This document shows positions 25,289-34,327 of a stretch of DNA of 64,000 nucleotides, piece after piece. Made by a program: the position numbers and the translations under genes. How positions within the stretch are numbered: position 1 is the stretch's first letter; each line of letters starts with the position of its first letter. The DNA comes from Cytophagaceae bacterium. GTDB lineage: Bacteria > Bacteroidota > Bacteroidia > Cytophagales > Cyclobacteriaceae. The notes beneath the pieces are model-generated. The model saw only the letters and a program-made list of their open reading frames with translations. It was not told the origin of the DNA and ran no database searches. Where the stretch lies: NCBI GenBank assembly GCA_006969745.1, contig CP030886.1, forward strand, positions 3,011,234 to 3,075,233, written 5' to 3'.

Positions 25289-26035
25289 CTAGCTGTCCAG
25301 CCAGTCTTTAAACAATCGAACCTTTTCTCTACTTACAATGATATTTTCATTGAATTCAGGCTTTACTGTTACCAACAGCCGATTATTGAAATACGAGTCT
25401 ATTGAGGTTATGCTTTTGTCACATAGCATGATGTGCCTGTTTACTCTGAAAAAACATAGCGGGTCAATGAGTGCCTCCAATTCATCCAGCGAATGATCTA
25501 CGATCATAGATTCACCCAGATTGGTTTTTAGGTATGTAGTGCTCGATTCACTATAAAAATATGCGATATCGGAAACGGAAATTGATGCATACTTCAATCC
25601 TGTTTTCACAAGAAATTTTTGCTTATAGGGTGAGCTAAGCTGGGTTTTGAGTTTCCCGATTACCTCAGAGAAATCACCCTGAACACGTACTTTCTTAAGC
25701 TTTTCTACCGCCAGAATCAATTTGTCCGGCTGAATTGGTTTAAGTAAGTAATCCACGCTGTTGTATTTAAATGCATCAAGCACGTATTTATCAAAAGCCG
25801 TAGTGAATATCACCTGGGGGAATGTTTCTAATGATTCCAAAATATCAAATCCGGTACCATCCCCAAGCTGTATGTCGAGGAAAAGGAGTTCTGGACATTC
25901 ATGTTTCTGTAACCATTCTTTGGCAGATTTTACAGAGTAAAACGTGTCAATAACAATAATTGAGGTGTGCTCGCCCACAAGTTTCGACAGCCGGTTGGCG
26001 GTTAGCTTTTCGTCCTCAATTATTATCGCATTCAT
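25289..26035 (-). CDS. LytTR-family response regulator
   Basis: 248 residues. Receiver domain with IIEDEK and phospho-acceptor Asp54 (FLDIQLGDGTGF), then a LytTR domain (FLVKTGLKYASISVSDIAYF, CFFRVNRHIMLCDKSI). Its ATG overlaps the stop of the kinase gene by 4 bp, so the two are translationally coupled. It is a paralogue of the regulator at 22931 with the same layout but different recognition residues, so it is expected to have its own targets. Confidence 0.92.
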   Translation of the reverse strand: MNAIIIEDEKLTANRLSKLVGEHTSIIVIDTFYSVKSAKEWLQKHECPELLFLDIQLGDGTGFDILESLETFPQVIFTTAFDKYVLDAFKYNSVDYLLKPIQPDKLILAVEKLKKVRVQGDFSEVIGKLKTQLSSPYKQKFLVKTGLKYASISVSDIAYFYSESSTTYLKTNLGESMIVDHSLDELEALIDPLCFFRVNRHIMLCDKSITSIDSYFNNRLLVTVKPEFNENIIVSREKVRLFKDWLDS

Positions 26036-27051
26036 GCCAGTGAAAGTGGTAATCTTACCTTAAATGTTTCATCATTATCTGTGATTTCCAAAGCCCTGCC
26101 TGCAGAAAGGAGCAGTCGGTTAGAAAGGTTTTTCAGACCAATTTTAGTTGACGATGAAAGACTTTCTTTTTTACGTTTTTCATTTTCAACAACGATAGCC
26201 TTACTGCCTTCATTTTTAATGGAAATGTGTAAGGGATCATCGACAGAAAAGGAATTATGTTTCACCGCATTTTCCACTAAAATTTGAACAGACATAGGAG
26301 GTACGGTGAGATCCAGTTTTTCGAGAGATATATCCTTTTCGACCACAATGGCAGATTGATGCCTCATCTGAAGTAAGAAGATATAACTATCCAGAAAATC
26401 TAACTCCTCTTGAATGGTTACCACGTCTTTCTCGTCATTTTCGAGGATGTAACGATACATATCTGAAAGCTTGGAGATGAACTTTACGGCTTGTTTGCTA
26501 TCATCTTCTACGAGCGATGAAAGCACACTAAAGCTGTTGAAAAGAAAATGTGGGTTTACCTGATTCTTAAGACTCTCAAGTTTAGCCGCGGCAAGCTCTT
26601 TCTGAATGGCTTCTTTCTCGCGTGCACTTCTAATGGCATTTTTTACATAAAGAATGATGATCTCATATGCGATAATGAGCAAAGAAATGACAAATCCCTG
26701 GGCACTGTCGAATAGGAAAGAGCCCTTTTTTTCATGTTCACAGCATCCGATCCCTGCCAGAAATTCACCATAGAGATAGGCAAATAAAAAAACCAAGGGG
26801 ATCACAAGAAGTGTCGCCTTGGTCGATATTTTGTAAAGACCCGCGTTAGATCTAATGCTAAGGTTTTTGCTTTCCGAGTAAACATACCTGGACACCACTT
26901 CCCACAGTATCATGATAACTGAGATGGTGTAGGCCAATGAGATGGTTGAGTTTTCATCCCAGCCTATAAACTCTTCCCAATTCTCTACGCGCGTAAGCTT
27001 GAAGAAGAAGAAGACAAAAACAGCAATTGTAAACCTAAAACGGTATTTCAT
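26032..27051 (-). CDS. LytS-type sensor histidine kinase
   Basis: 339 residues. About four membrane helices (8-140) with a loop containing a Cys-Cys-Glu-His cluster (residues 103-106, GIGCCEHEKKG) that could bind metal or sense redox. A coiled segment leads to His168 in KNQVNPHFLFNSFSVL and an ATPase part (VQILVENAVKHNSF, IGLKNLSNRL). Coupled with its response regulator (4-bp overlap) and 9 bp after a small secreted protein gene. Confidence 0.9.
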   Translation of the reverse strand: MKYRFRFTIAVFVFFFFKLTRVENWEEFIGWDENSTISLAYTISVIMILWEVVSRYVYSESKNLSIRSNAGLYKISTKATLLVIPLVFLFAYLYGEFLAGIGCCEHEKKGSFLFDSAQGFVISLLIIAYEIIILYVKNAIRSAREKEAIQKELAAAKLESLKNQVNPHFLFNSFSVLSSLVEDDSKQAVKFISKLSDMYRYILENDEKDVVTIQEELDFLDSYIFLLQMRHQSAIVVEKDISLEKLDLTVPPMSVQILVENAVKHNSFSVDDPLHISIKNEGSKAIVVENEKRKKESLSSSTKIGLKNLSNRLLLSAGRALEITDNDETFKVRLPLSLA

Positions 27052-27060
27052 GCAGCAAAA

Positions 27061-27471
27061 TTACTCTCCATCTTTGGAAGCTACTGCCTTGCCTGACTCT
27101 ACGTTAAAAGAAAGAGTGGTACCTGTTACCTTCTGAGTGCCTGTACTTCTTGAAGAAACAGTCGTTGTATATTGACCTGGAGTTACATTTTCCGCTGATA
27201 CTGTAATGATGAAGTGGTCTTTGTTTTGAGCGTCTTGCTTTACATCGAAAGTGAGTCCTGAACTGCTTACAAGCTTTGGAGCTGAAAAGTTTGCTCGTTT
27301 TGCGAACTTGGAGCGTACAATCCATAGATCAAAAGATGTCTCACCATCAACGTTGATAGTGTACTCTTGAGCATAGATTTTAGCTCCTCTTTTTGGAGCA
27401 TCAAAGTTTTGAGCCATGGCAAGAGATGCCACGAATAAAAGAATCGAAAGAAGAGTGAAGTGCTTTTTCAT
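27061..27471 (-). CDS. Small secreted protein leading the LytS/LytTR operon
   Basis: 136 residues. Clear signal peptide (MKKHFTLLSILLFVASLAMA) and a mature Ig-like, strand-rich domain (YTINVDGETSFDLWIVRSKF, GQYTTTVSSRSTG). No family recognised. Only 9 bp separate it from the kinase gene on the same strand, so it may be an envelope partner or signal for that kinase, which itself lacks a sensor domain. That role is inference. Confidence 0.65.
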   Translation of the reverse strand: MKKHFTLLSILLFVASLAMAQNFDAPKRGAKIYAQEYTINVDGETSFDLWIVRSKFAKRANFSAPKLVSSSGLTFDVKQDAQNKDHFIITVSAENVTPGQYTTTVSSRSTGTQKVTGTTLSFNVESGKAVASKDGE

Positions 27472-27671
27472 AGTCGTATGTTTTTTCAGTATTGATATAC
27501 AAAGGACACGTGATTTTATGTGGTACCTACCATGATTTTGATTGAATTGAACGAAAACCCGTTGAATTGTCAGATTTACTGATTGAATTGTAAAAGATGT
27601 TTTGAAGCACTTAAAGACTGTTTTTCATTATTATTTATACAAAACATGAAAAAATAAAACCTTTTGATTTT

Positions 27672-27686
27672 ATACACCGTTTGTAT
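27672..27686. promoter_or_regulatory. PadR operator candidate
   Basis: atacaccgtttgtat is a perfect 5-bp inverted repeat (ATACA-N5-TGTAT) 39 bp upstream of the padR-like start; a looser copy, atacaaaacatg, lies at about 27637. PadR proteins use ATAC/GTAT- or ATGT/ACAT-type palindromes and usually repress themselves. Confidence 0.45.
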
Positions 27687-27724
27687 TTTTCATACATTTA
27701 ATGAATTAATCATAATCAAGAATA

Positions 27725-28060
27725 ATGAAGGGCACTAATCTTGGCGAGTTTGAGGAAATTGTATTGCTCACCATCGCCTCGTTGATGGCAGAAGCATACA
27801 GTGTAAATATTGTTGATGAAATAGCTTCTGTAACTGGTAGAAAGACTAAACTGGGGGTTGTTCACGCAGTACTTAATCGATTGGAAAAAAAAGGTCTAAT
27901 CACCTCCGAACTAGGTGAGCCAACCAAAGAAAGAGGAGGGAGGCGTAAGCGTTTTTTTCAAATTTCGCACGCCGGAAAGGTAGCCTTGATGAAAGCAAAA
28001 GAACAACGGGATAGACTCTGGAGTAATATCCCGGAATTGGTTTTTCAAGGCATCCGATGA
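27725..28060 (+). CDS. PadR-family transcriptional regulator
   Basis: 111 residues forming a winged helix: LGEFEEIVLLTIASLMAEAY, then VHAVLNRLEKKGLITSELGE and the wing GGRRKRFFQISHAGK. PadR repressors respond to small molecules or stress. The last 4 bp overlap the start of the permease gene (ATGA). This padR-permease pair is widespread in Bacteroidota and implies the regulator controls the permease. Confidence 0.9.
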   Translation: MKGTNLGEFEEIVLLTIASLMAEAYSVNIVDEIASVTGRKTKLGVVHAVLNRLEKKGLITSELGEPTKERGGRRKRFFQISHAGKVALMKAKEQRDRLWSNIPELVFQGIR

Positions 28061-30693
28061 GTAAAAATCGTGAAATACCGCCTCGATGGATGAGTTGGAT
28101 CCTTGAGCTCTATTGCTCCAAAGATTTATTGGAAGATCTTCAAGGAGATCTCCATGAATATTATACCCGAAACTTAAAGAAGAGCCAATTCAAGGCTGAT
28201 CTAATCTATTTTCTGGATGTGATCAAGTTTTGCAGACTCTACACCATACGCAAACCCAAAATACTAGGACAAATGACTTCTTTTAATCTATTAAGCAACT
28301 ATTTCAAGACATCCGCGAGGAGTCTTGCCAGAAACAAGCTCTTTTCTTCTATAAACATTTTCGGTCTGGCTATATCCATGTCCATCGGTATTCTCATGAT
28401 TACTTATATCAGTGAGTTATTAAGTTTTGACACCTTTCATGAAAAGGGAGATCGTATCTATCGTGTCCATTCTACATACCAGAGTATTTCATCATCTGAG
28501 CCGTCAAATTTTGCCTCTACATCGGTATTTGTAGGTAAAAAATTAAAAGAGGAATATGCTGGTTTTGAGAAAGTGCTCCTCATGCGCAGAAACTTTAGAG
28601 CAGACTTGAATAAAGGAGAAAATACGATTGCCGTTAGAGGACATTATGCTTCAGTAGAGTTCTTTGATGTTTTCACATTCAACTTGATTTCAGGCAATCC
28701 TTCTACTGCTTTGTCCGAACCTAATTCAATCGTGTTGACAGAAACTTCTGCGAAAAAGCTGTTCAAAGAGCAGGACGCGCTCGGGCAAATTGTTACTTCA
28801 GGGGAAGATTCTTACACCATCACCGGCATAATTGAAGATCTGCCCAAAAATTCACACATCCAATTTGAGGCGCTTATGTCATTTGTGACCCTGGAAAATA
28901 GGTTTGCAGGTAGTGAGACTACTACTTTTTTCGATTGGAGAAGTATTTGGATGAATTATGTATATCTCTTACTTCCTGAAGGACAGGATCCGGCTCTGAT
29001 AAACAATCATCTGAAGAAAATTGCAGAAGCAGAAAATTTAAAGACTGATCGTTACCAAATTCACCACCGAGTGGAAAGCCTCGCCAATTTGGTTCCGGGT
29101 GAGGAGCTTTCCAATAACATTGGCCCAAGCATGACCTGGAAAGGAATATACCAACTGGTTTTCCTCACACTGTTTGTAATTGTATCTGCCTGCTTTAACT
29201 ACACCAACCTATCCATCGCAAGGTCCTTGCGAAGAGCTAAGGAGGTAGGTGTACGAAAAGTGGTGGGAGCTGGACGCACTCAGATTTTAACTCAGTTTGT
29301 TTTTGAAGCCATCATTGTAGCACTTATTTCGGTGACTATTTCCTATGGATTATTTGTTCTGATAAAGCCATTTTTTATGGAAATAGTGATTGACGGAAAT
29401 GATTTAATAACGATGGATTTTCAATGGATACACGTGTTGTACTTCATCGCTTTTGCTATGTGTATTGGTATTTTGGCGGGTATTTTACCGTCTATTGTCT
29501 TAGCAAGGTTAAAGGCTATTTCAGTTTTCAGAGATGCATCATCTGTCAAGTTGATGAAAGGATTAAGCTTGAGAAAAATATTGATCGTATTGCAGTTTAC
29601 CACTTCTATTTTCCTGATTATTGGTTCCACTATAGCTTACAGACAATACAAATTCGCCCTTAATTTCGACATGGGTTTTACCACAGAAAATGTTCTCAAT
29701 GTCAGTTTGCAGGGCAATCATTCTAAACTACTGATGACTGAGATAGAAAAGCTACCTGAGGTAAGCAAAATTTCTCGATCAGGCATGATTCCCAATACCG
29801 GTGAGATATGGAGTGAAGAAATTAAGTACAAAGACCCAATGGATTCTGCTGATGTTTTTGTCAATTTCATAGATAAAAATTATTTCTCAACTCACGAGTT
29901 CACATTTCTAGCTGGAGGCTCTTTTCCATACGATCAGGAAGAAGGCGATGCAAAATTTGTGGTTGTTGATGAATTGCTTTTAAAACGTTTCAATATTCAG
30001 GATCCTCACAGCGCAATAGGAGAAATAATAACGGTAGATAGGAGACTGGAAGACGCGAAATTGGAAATAGTAGGTGTGGTGAAGGAGTTTCAATACACGA
30101 AAATTCACAGAGAATCAGAGCCCGTAGCATTAATTCAAGGCACGCCTGATGATTACATGCATCTCAACCTAATTGTACAATCAAACGACATGGTGGCATT
30201 TATGGACAAGCTCGAAGACATATGGTCTGAGGTAGATAGAGTGCATCCATTTGAAGCCAGATTTTATGATGAGCTCATCCAGGAGGCCTATGATGACCAG
30301 GCAACGCTGTTCAAAATATTTGGATTTCTGGCATTCCTTGCCATTTCGATAGCCTCAATGGGACTTTTGGGCATGGCCGTGTTCACTACAGAGACACGTC
30401 AAAAAGAGATTAGCGTTAGAAAAGTGCTTGGAGCCAGTAAGCAAAATCTGATGCTTATTCTTTCAAAAGGATTTATAACTATGCTGATAATTTCAGCAGC
30501 TATCGCAATGCCATTAAGCTATCTGTTTTTCACAGAGATGGTAATGGTTGATTTTGTTAACCGCATCACAATAGGCCCTGTGGAACTTCTGTCTGGTGTT
30601 TTGATTGTTTTTACGATTGGCATTCTCACCATTGGCTGGCAAACAGGAAAAGCAGCAATGACGAATCCTGCAGATATGCTCAGAGACGAGTGA
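28057..30693 (+). CDS. FtsX/MacB-type ABC permease with prefix domain
   Basis: 878 residues. Residues 1-70 (PRWMSWILELYCSKDLLEDL) form the permease-prefix domain typical of PadR-linked permeases. Then two MacB_PCD-FtsX units: helix near 95-115, periplasmic domain, three helices with RSLRRAKEVGVRKVVGAGR (about 390-480), a second periplasmic domain and three final helices with TETRQKEISVRKVLGASK. No ATPase is encoded nearby, so its ATP-binding partner is elsewhere or it works differently. Probably exports a peptide, lipid or drug, or senses envelope stress. Confidence 0.9.
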   Translation: MSKNREIPPRWMSWILELYCSKDLLEDLQGDLHEYYTRNLKKSQFKADLIYFLDVIKFCRLYTIRKPKILGQMTSFNLLSNYFKTSARSLARNKLFSSINIFGLAISMSIGILMITYISELLSFDTFHEKGDRIYRVHSTYQSISSSEPSNFASTSVFVGKKLKEEYAGFEKVLLMRRNFRADLNKGENTIAVRGHYASVEFFDVFTFNLISGNPSTALSEPNSIVLTETSAKKLFKEQDALGQIVTSGEDSYTITGIIEDLPKNSHIQFEALMSFVTLENRFAGSETTTFFDWRSIWMNYVYLLLPEGQDPALINNHLKKIAEAENLKTDRYQIHHRVESLANLVPGEELSNNIGPSMTWKGIYQLVFLTLFVIVSACFNYTNLSIARSLRRAKEVGVRKVVGAGRTQILTQFVFEAIIVALISVTISYGLFVLIKPFFMEIVIDGNDLITMDFQWIHVLYFIAFAMCIGILAGILPSIVLARLKAISVFRDASSVKLMKGLSLRKILIVLQFTTSIFLIIGSTIAYRQYKFALNFDMGFTTENVLNVSLQGNHSKLLMTEIEKLPEVSKISRSGMIPNTGEIWSEEIKYKDPMDSADVFVNFIDKNYFSTHEFTFLAGGSFPYDQEEGDAKFVVVDELLLKRFNIQDPHSAIGEIITVDRRLEDAKLEIVGVVKEFQYTKIHRESEPVALIQGTPDDYMHLNLIVQSNDMVAFMDKLEDIWSEVDRVHPFEARFYDELIQEAYDDQATLFKIFGFLAFLAISIASMGLLGMAVFTTETRQKEISVRKVLGASKQNLMLILSKGFITMLIISAAIAMPLSYLFFTEMVMVDFVNRITIGPVELLSGVLIVFTIGILTIGWQTGKAAMTNPADMLRDE

Positions 30694-30718
30694 TGTAAGT
30701 TCTTGCTATTTTTCTGGT

Positions 30719-31258
30719 ATGAACAGGAAAGAAGCAAAAGAAATACTTACCTCTATGACAGATGGTGATAGCTTGCTCAGGCATGCTCGCACCGTGGAAT
30801 TGGTCATGGAGGCTTACGCGCCAAAATTTGATGAAGACCCGGAGGAATGGGCAATTACCGGAATGCTTCATGATGCAGATTATGAGAAATATCCGGAAGA
30901 GCATCCCAACCGTATTGTTTCATTGCTGAGGGAAAGAGGAGAAGAAAAGATCGCACATGCCATCTCTGCACACTACACCAAATGGAACGTTTCGTACGAC
31001 ACAACACTTGATAAAGCATTACTAGCATGTGATGAGCTGACAGGTTTTATAGTGGCCTGTTCGCAAGTAAGACCTGAGGGTATTTCAACCCTGACAGCTA
31101 AGTCAGTAAAGAAAAAGCTGAAACAAGCCAGCTTCGCAGCAAAAGTGGAGCGTGATGAGATAGCAAAAGGCGTTGAATTGCTTGGTGTTGATATGACAGA
31201 ACACATTAACTTTATCATAGATGTATTGAAGAAACATCAGGAAGAACTTAAGATTTAA
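30719..31258 (+). CDS. HD-domain metal-dependent phosphohydrolase-like protein
   Basis: 179 residues. The HD metal site is visible: LLRHARTVE (His), GMLHDADYEKYPEEHP (His-Asp), a His in AHAISAHYTKW and Asp in LACDELTGF. The layout matches the HDIG-type 'predicted hydrolase' family (COG2316). Substrate unknown. It follows the permease gene by 25 bp and precedes the DUF2911 gene by 12 bp. Confidence 0.8.
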   Translation: MNRKEAKEILTSMTDGDSLLRHARTVELVMEAYAPKFDEDPEEWAITGMLHDADYEKYPEEHPNRIVSLLRERGEEKIAHAISAHYTKWNVSYDTTLDKALLACDELTGFIVACSQVRPEGISTLTAKSVKKKLKQASFAAKVERDEIAKGVELLGVDMTEHINFIIDVLKKHQEELKI

Positions 31259-31270
31259 ACATACTTAGCT

Positions 31271-31816
31271 ATGAAAAAGAAACTGCTCATTGGCCTTGGA
31301 ATACTTGTAGTATTGATAGTCGCATTTATGATCTATGCCAACAATCGCAATCGGACGTTGAGTCCTCCGGGAGACTCTACTGCTGAGAGTAATGGAATGC
31401 GTGTCAGCGTGAATTACTCGCGTCCATCAGTACGTGATCGTATGATCTTTGGAGAGGAAGAGGAAGGAGCTTTACAGCCATATGGTGTTTATTGGCGACT
31501 TGGAGCAAACGAACCAACATTGATCGAGGTTTCTTCAGATTTTAAATTTGGTGGTGAGACTTTTCCAAGTGGAAAATATGTGATATACGCATTCCCACGC
31601 AAAGGAGAGATGGAGATCAGGTTGAATTCAGACCTGAGGTTTTGGGGCTATACTGAACCTGACTATTCACAAGATCTCGCTACGGAAGTGGTATCGGTCA
31701 CCAGAAATGAACATGTAGAGCAGTTTACCATCAGCACGGTGGAAGCTGACAATGGCGTGAATTTAGTTTTTACCTGGGGTAACTATAAGTGGGAGTTGCC
31801 GATTGAAAAGAACTAA
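31271..31816 (+). CDS. DUF2911 membrane-anchored protein
   Basis: 181 residues. One N-terminal helix (about 4-23), then the DUF2911 core: GMRVSVNYSRPSVRDRMIFG, LQPYGVYWRLGANEPTLIEV, FPSGKYVIYAFPRKGEMEIR. This strand-rich family is common in Bacteroidota and of unknown function; it is probably on the periplasmic side. Cotranscribed with the HD-domain gene 12 bp upstream. Confidence 0.85.
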   Translation: MKKKLLIGLGILVVLIVAFMIYANNRNRTLSPPGDSTAESNGMRVSVNYSRPSVRDRMIFGEEEEGALQPYGVYWRLGANEPTLIEVSSDFKFGGETFPSGKYVIYAFPRKGEMEIRLNSDLRFWGYTEPDYSQDLATEVVSVTRNEHVEQFTISTVEADNGVNLVFTWGNYKWELPIEKN

Positions 31817-31838
31817 TGAAATAAGCGATACCAAATAA

Positions 31839-32492
31839 TCAGAATATTTCATTCATTACTCTTTCCACAAGGTCATCACACTTAGAGAATCCAAACTCAA
31901 AAAGTGTGGTGGCCTGTGATTGGTCATACAGGCTTTCTTTAATCATCGCCTTAGCCCGGTGGATTCTGACTTTCACATTCGAAATGGATAGATCGAGACA
32001 GTCGCTAATTTCAGCTATTGACATCCCTTCAACTTCCTTCATGATGTATGCACTTCTGTATTTTTTGTCCAGTTGCCCAATAGCAGCTTCGAGCATTTGA
32101 TTGGCCTCCACTTGAATCAGTTTATTTTCAGGTTCTTGATTTTTATCAGCAATTTCTATTGTCTTTACCTCGTCGGTTAAGGCAACGGTCTGTTTAGCTT
32201 TTTTGAGTCTGTATAGCGCTTTATTAATGCCAATGCGAATGAGCCACGTGGAAAATGCAGAGTCGAGCCGATATTGCCAAAGCTTCTCATATGCGGCAAG
32301 ATAGGTTTCCTGCATTGTATCTTCTATATCGTTTGAGTCTATCAGGTACCCACGCAAAACACGATACAGTTTTTGATTATTCCGTCTGAGGAGTATTTCG
32401 TAAAGTCCTTTTTCACCCGATAGAACTCGCTGGACAATCTCTTTTTCTGGAAGCTTGTTGAAACTGGAATCTGAAATCGGAAGTACGCTCAT
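31839..32492 (-). CDS. ECF RNA polymerase sigma factor
   Basis: 217 residues. Region 2 (YEILLRRNNQKLYRVLRGYL, DTMQETYLAAYEKLWQY) and region 4 (LDKKYRSAYIMKEVEGMSIAEI, SNVKVRIHRAKAMIK) of sigma-70 ECF type. No anti-sigma gene is adjacent; about 25 C-terminal residues after region 4 could be regulatory. Divergent from a small membrane-protein gene (106 bp between starts), which may be a target. Confidence 0.9.
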   Translation of the reverse strand: MSVLPISDSSFNKLPEKEIVQRVLSGEKGLYEILLRRNNQKLYRVLRGYLIDSNDIEDTMQETYLAAYEKLWQYRLDSAFSTWLIRIGINKALYRLKKAKQTVALTDEVKTIEIADKNQEPENKLIQVEANQMLEAAIGQLDKKYRSAYIMKEVEGMSIAEISDCLDLSISNVKVRIHRAKAMIKESLYDQSQATTLFEFGFSKCDDLVERVMNEIF

Positions 32493-32598
32493 TTTTAAAT
32501 TGTTTGGGTGTTAGATCACCATAGTAAGAGGAAGTTACAAAGTGTGTAACCTTTTTTCATTTTTCTAATCCAACGACGGAAACCAATAAATAGAAAAA

Positions 32599-32955
32599 AT
32601 GGAAACGACCGTAAAAAATGTTTTTAACCTACTCAAGTATGCATACGGAATTGTGCCAATAGTGGCTGGAGCAGATAAGTTTACCAATTTACTGACCAAT
32701 TGGGGGCAGTACTTAAACGAGGGAATGATCCCGTTTGATCCGGGAGTTTTTATGATGATTGTCGGAGTGATAGAAATCGTCGCGGGTATCCTTGTATTAA
32801 CGAAAACCAAGATTGGCGCTTTGATTGTGTCACTGTGGCTAACGCTGATCGCCCTTACATTGCTCGTTAGTTGGAGCTACGTAGATGTGGCAGTAAGAGA
32901 CCTGATGATGGCTTTAGGTGCATATGTACTTTACAAGCTTTCAGATCATGTTTAA
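32599..32955 (+). CDS. DoxX-like small membrane protein
   Basis: 118 residues with four hydrophobic segments (KYAYGIVPIVAGADKFTNLL, VFMMIVGVIEIVAGILVLT, GALIVSLWLTLIALTLLVSW, DLMMALGAYVLYKLS). The A-D-K-F after the first helix and overall four-helix form resemble DoxX-type proteins, whose roles are in redox or quinone biology. Divergent from an ECF sigma gene and followed by a strong terminator. Confidence 0.6.
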   Translation: METTVKNVFNLLKYAYGIVPIVAGADKFTNLLTNWGQYLNEGMIPFDPGVFMMIVGVIEIVAGILVLTKTKIGALIVSLWLTLIALTLLVSWSYVDVAVRDLMMALGAYVLYKLSDHV

Positions 32956-32963
32956 GGCAAATT

Positions 32964-32986
32964 GGGCAGAGTAATCTGCCCTTTTT
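32964..32986 (+). terminator. Rho-independent terminator
   Basis: Stem gggcaga (32964-32970) and tctgccc (32975-32981), loop gtaa, followed by five T. It closes the DoxX-like gene and abuts the end of the convergent PLP-enzyme gene. Confidence 0.85.
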
Positions 32987-34327
32987 CTACAAACTCTTTT
33001 GAAGTCGATCCCAAATTATGTCCAACCAGTCATCGTGTTCCGGCTTCATGAGTGAGGACCTTAGACAGACCAGATAATCAGTATCAATATTGAAGTCGAC
33101 TTCATCAAACTTGGAGGTTGGGTATTTGTAAAGAGATAAGTACAGGTGATTTTCTTCTGCCTTCTTGAAGAATGCCTGCGCTTTTTTACTCATTTCGCTT
33201 GTGCTTGATCCTTTCAAAGTCCAGGCAACTATGTCGGTTTCAGGAGCCACAATTGGAAGAAAATCATCACTACTTAAAAGTTTCTTATAAAACTCAACTG
33301 CTGCACTTCTTGATTTCTTTAAATCTTTTGAAAATTGCCCATCTGGGACTGGAGGTAGCAACTGATGAGTGGCCCATAGACCTACTGCCGAGGCGCCGGC
33401 ACGAGAGCATTCCAGACTTATTTCACCTAAATGCAACTCGTCAGATGTGAAATAAGTGTACGGAGAGTCGTGGATGTAGTATTTGGCAACTCCCGGATCT
33501 TGAAAAAGTACACATCCACACCCGTATGGTTGTAAACCTTGCTTATGAGGATCTATCACCAGGCTATCCACCTCTTCCAAGAGTTTGTATTTTAAAATTG
33601 TATCGGATTCAAGGTTATCAACAATTCGAAAGTATCCACCATATGCTGCGTCCGCATGTATACGAAATTTATATTTCTTTTTTAATTCTAAAACTTCTGC
33701 CAAAGGATCTACTGCACCTAGTCCGGTAGTTCCCATCGTGCACACCACTGTGCCTACATTCCCTCGCTTCAGTTTCTCTTCCAGAGCCTCCAATCCCAAT
33801 CTTCCCTGGGGGTCAGAAGCTATTTTTTCAAACGGCAGTTTTAGGACCTCAGAAATACGCTCATGGGTATAATGCGCCTGATCTGAAGCCACTATTATCT
33901 TATCGGGGTGAATATTTCCGGCAATCCATAAGGCCTCAAGGTTGGCCATCGTTCCACCACTCGTTAGGTGACCGAGGTGCTTGTTCCATCCAAACATGCG
34001 AGCAAGATCAGTCACTACTTCCTTCTCCATTGGCGAACTGGCTTTGCTTCCATCCATGGCATGGTTGTTAGGGTTGATCCACATGGCAAGCATGTAAGCT
34101 GCTTTTGCAATTGGGTGTGGTGGTTTAAGCATTTGACCTGCAAACAATGGGTGGAAGTAAGGATAGTTATTCTGCATTTTTTCTGCAGTCCTCAAAATCA
34201 CTTCTTCCATTTTATTAGTATCGAAAGACTGGTTCATCTCAGGTAGATCAAACCCGACCTCTAACCTTTCAAGTGCTTTGCTAAGCAGCGATATTGATTC
34301 TCTTTCCAGCTTCATTTGTTGATCCAT
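32987..34327 (-). CDS. PLP-dependent group II decarboxylase-like enzyme
   Basis: 446 residues of fold type I. HLTSGGTMANLEALWIAG, CTMGTTGLGAVDPL and HADAAYGGYF line the cofactor, and Lys262 in DPHKQGLQPYGCG is the expected Schiff-base lysine. The family decarboxylates amino acids such as glutamate, tyrosine or diaminobutyrate; substrate not resolved. The start overlaps the nitroreductase gene by 16 bp, so the two form an operon. Confidence 0.85.
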   Translation of the reverse strand: MDQQMKLERESISLLSKALERLEVGFDLPEMNQSFDTNKMEEVILRTAEKMQNNYPYFHPLFAGQMLKPPHPIAKAAYMLAMWINPNNHAMDGSKASSPMEKEVVTDLARMFGWNKHLGHLTSGGTMANLEALWIAGNIHPDKIIVASDQAHYTHERISEVLKLPFEKIASDPQGRLGLEALEEKLKRGNVGTVVCTMGTTGLGAVDPLAEVLELKKKYKFRIHADAAYGGYFRIVDNLESDTILKYKLLEEVDSLVIDPHKQGLQPYGCGCVLFQDPGVAKYYIHDSPYTYFTSDELHLGEISLECSRAGASAVGLWATHQLLPPVPDGQFSKDLKKSRSAAVEFYKKLLSSDDFLPIVAPETDIVAWTLKGSSTSEMSKKAQAFFKKAEENHLYLSLYKYPTSKFDEVDFNIDTDYLVCLRSSLMKPEHDDWLDIIWDRLQKSL

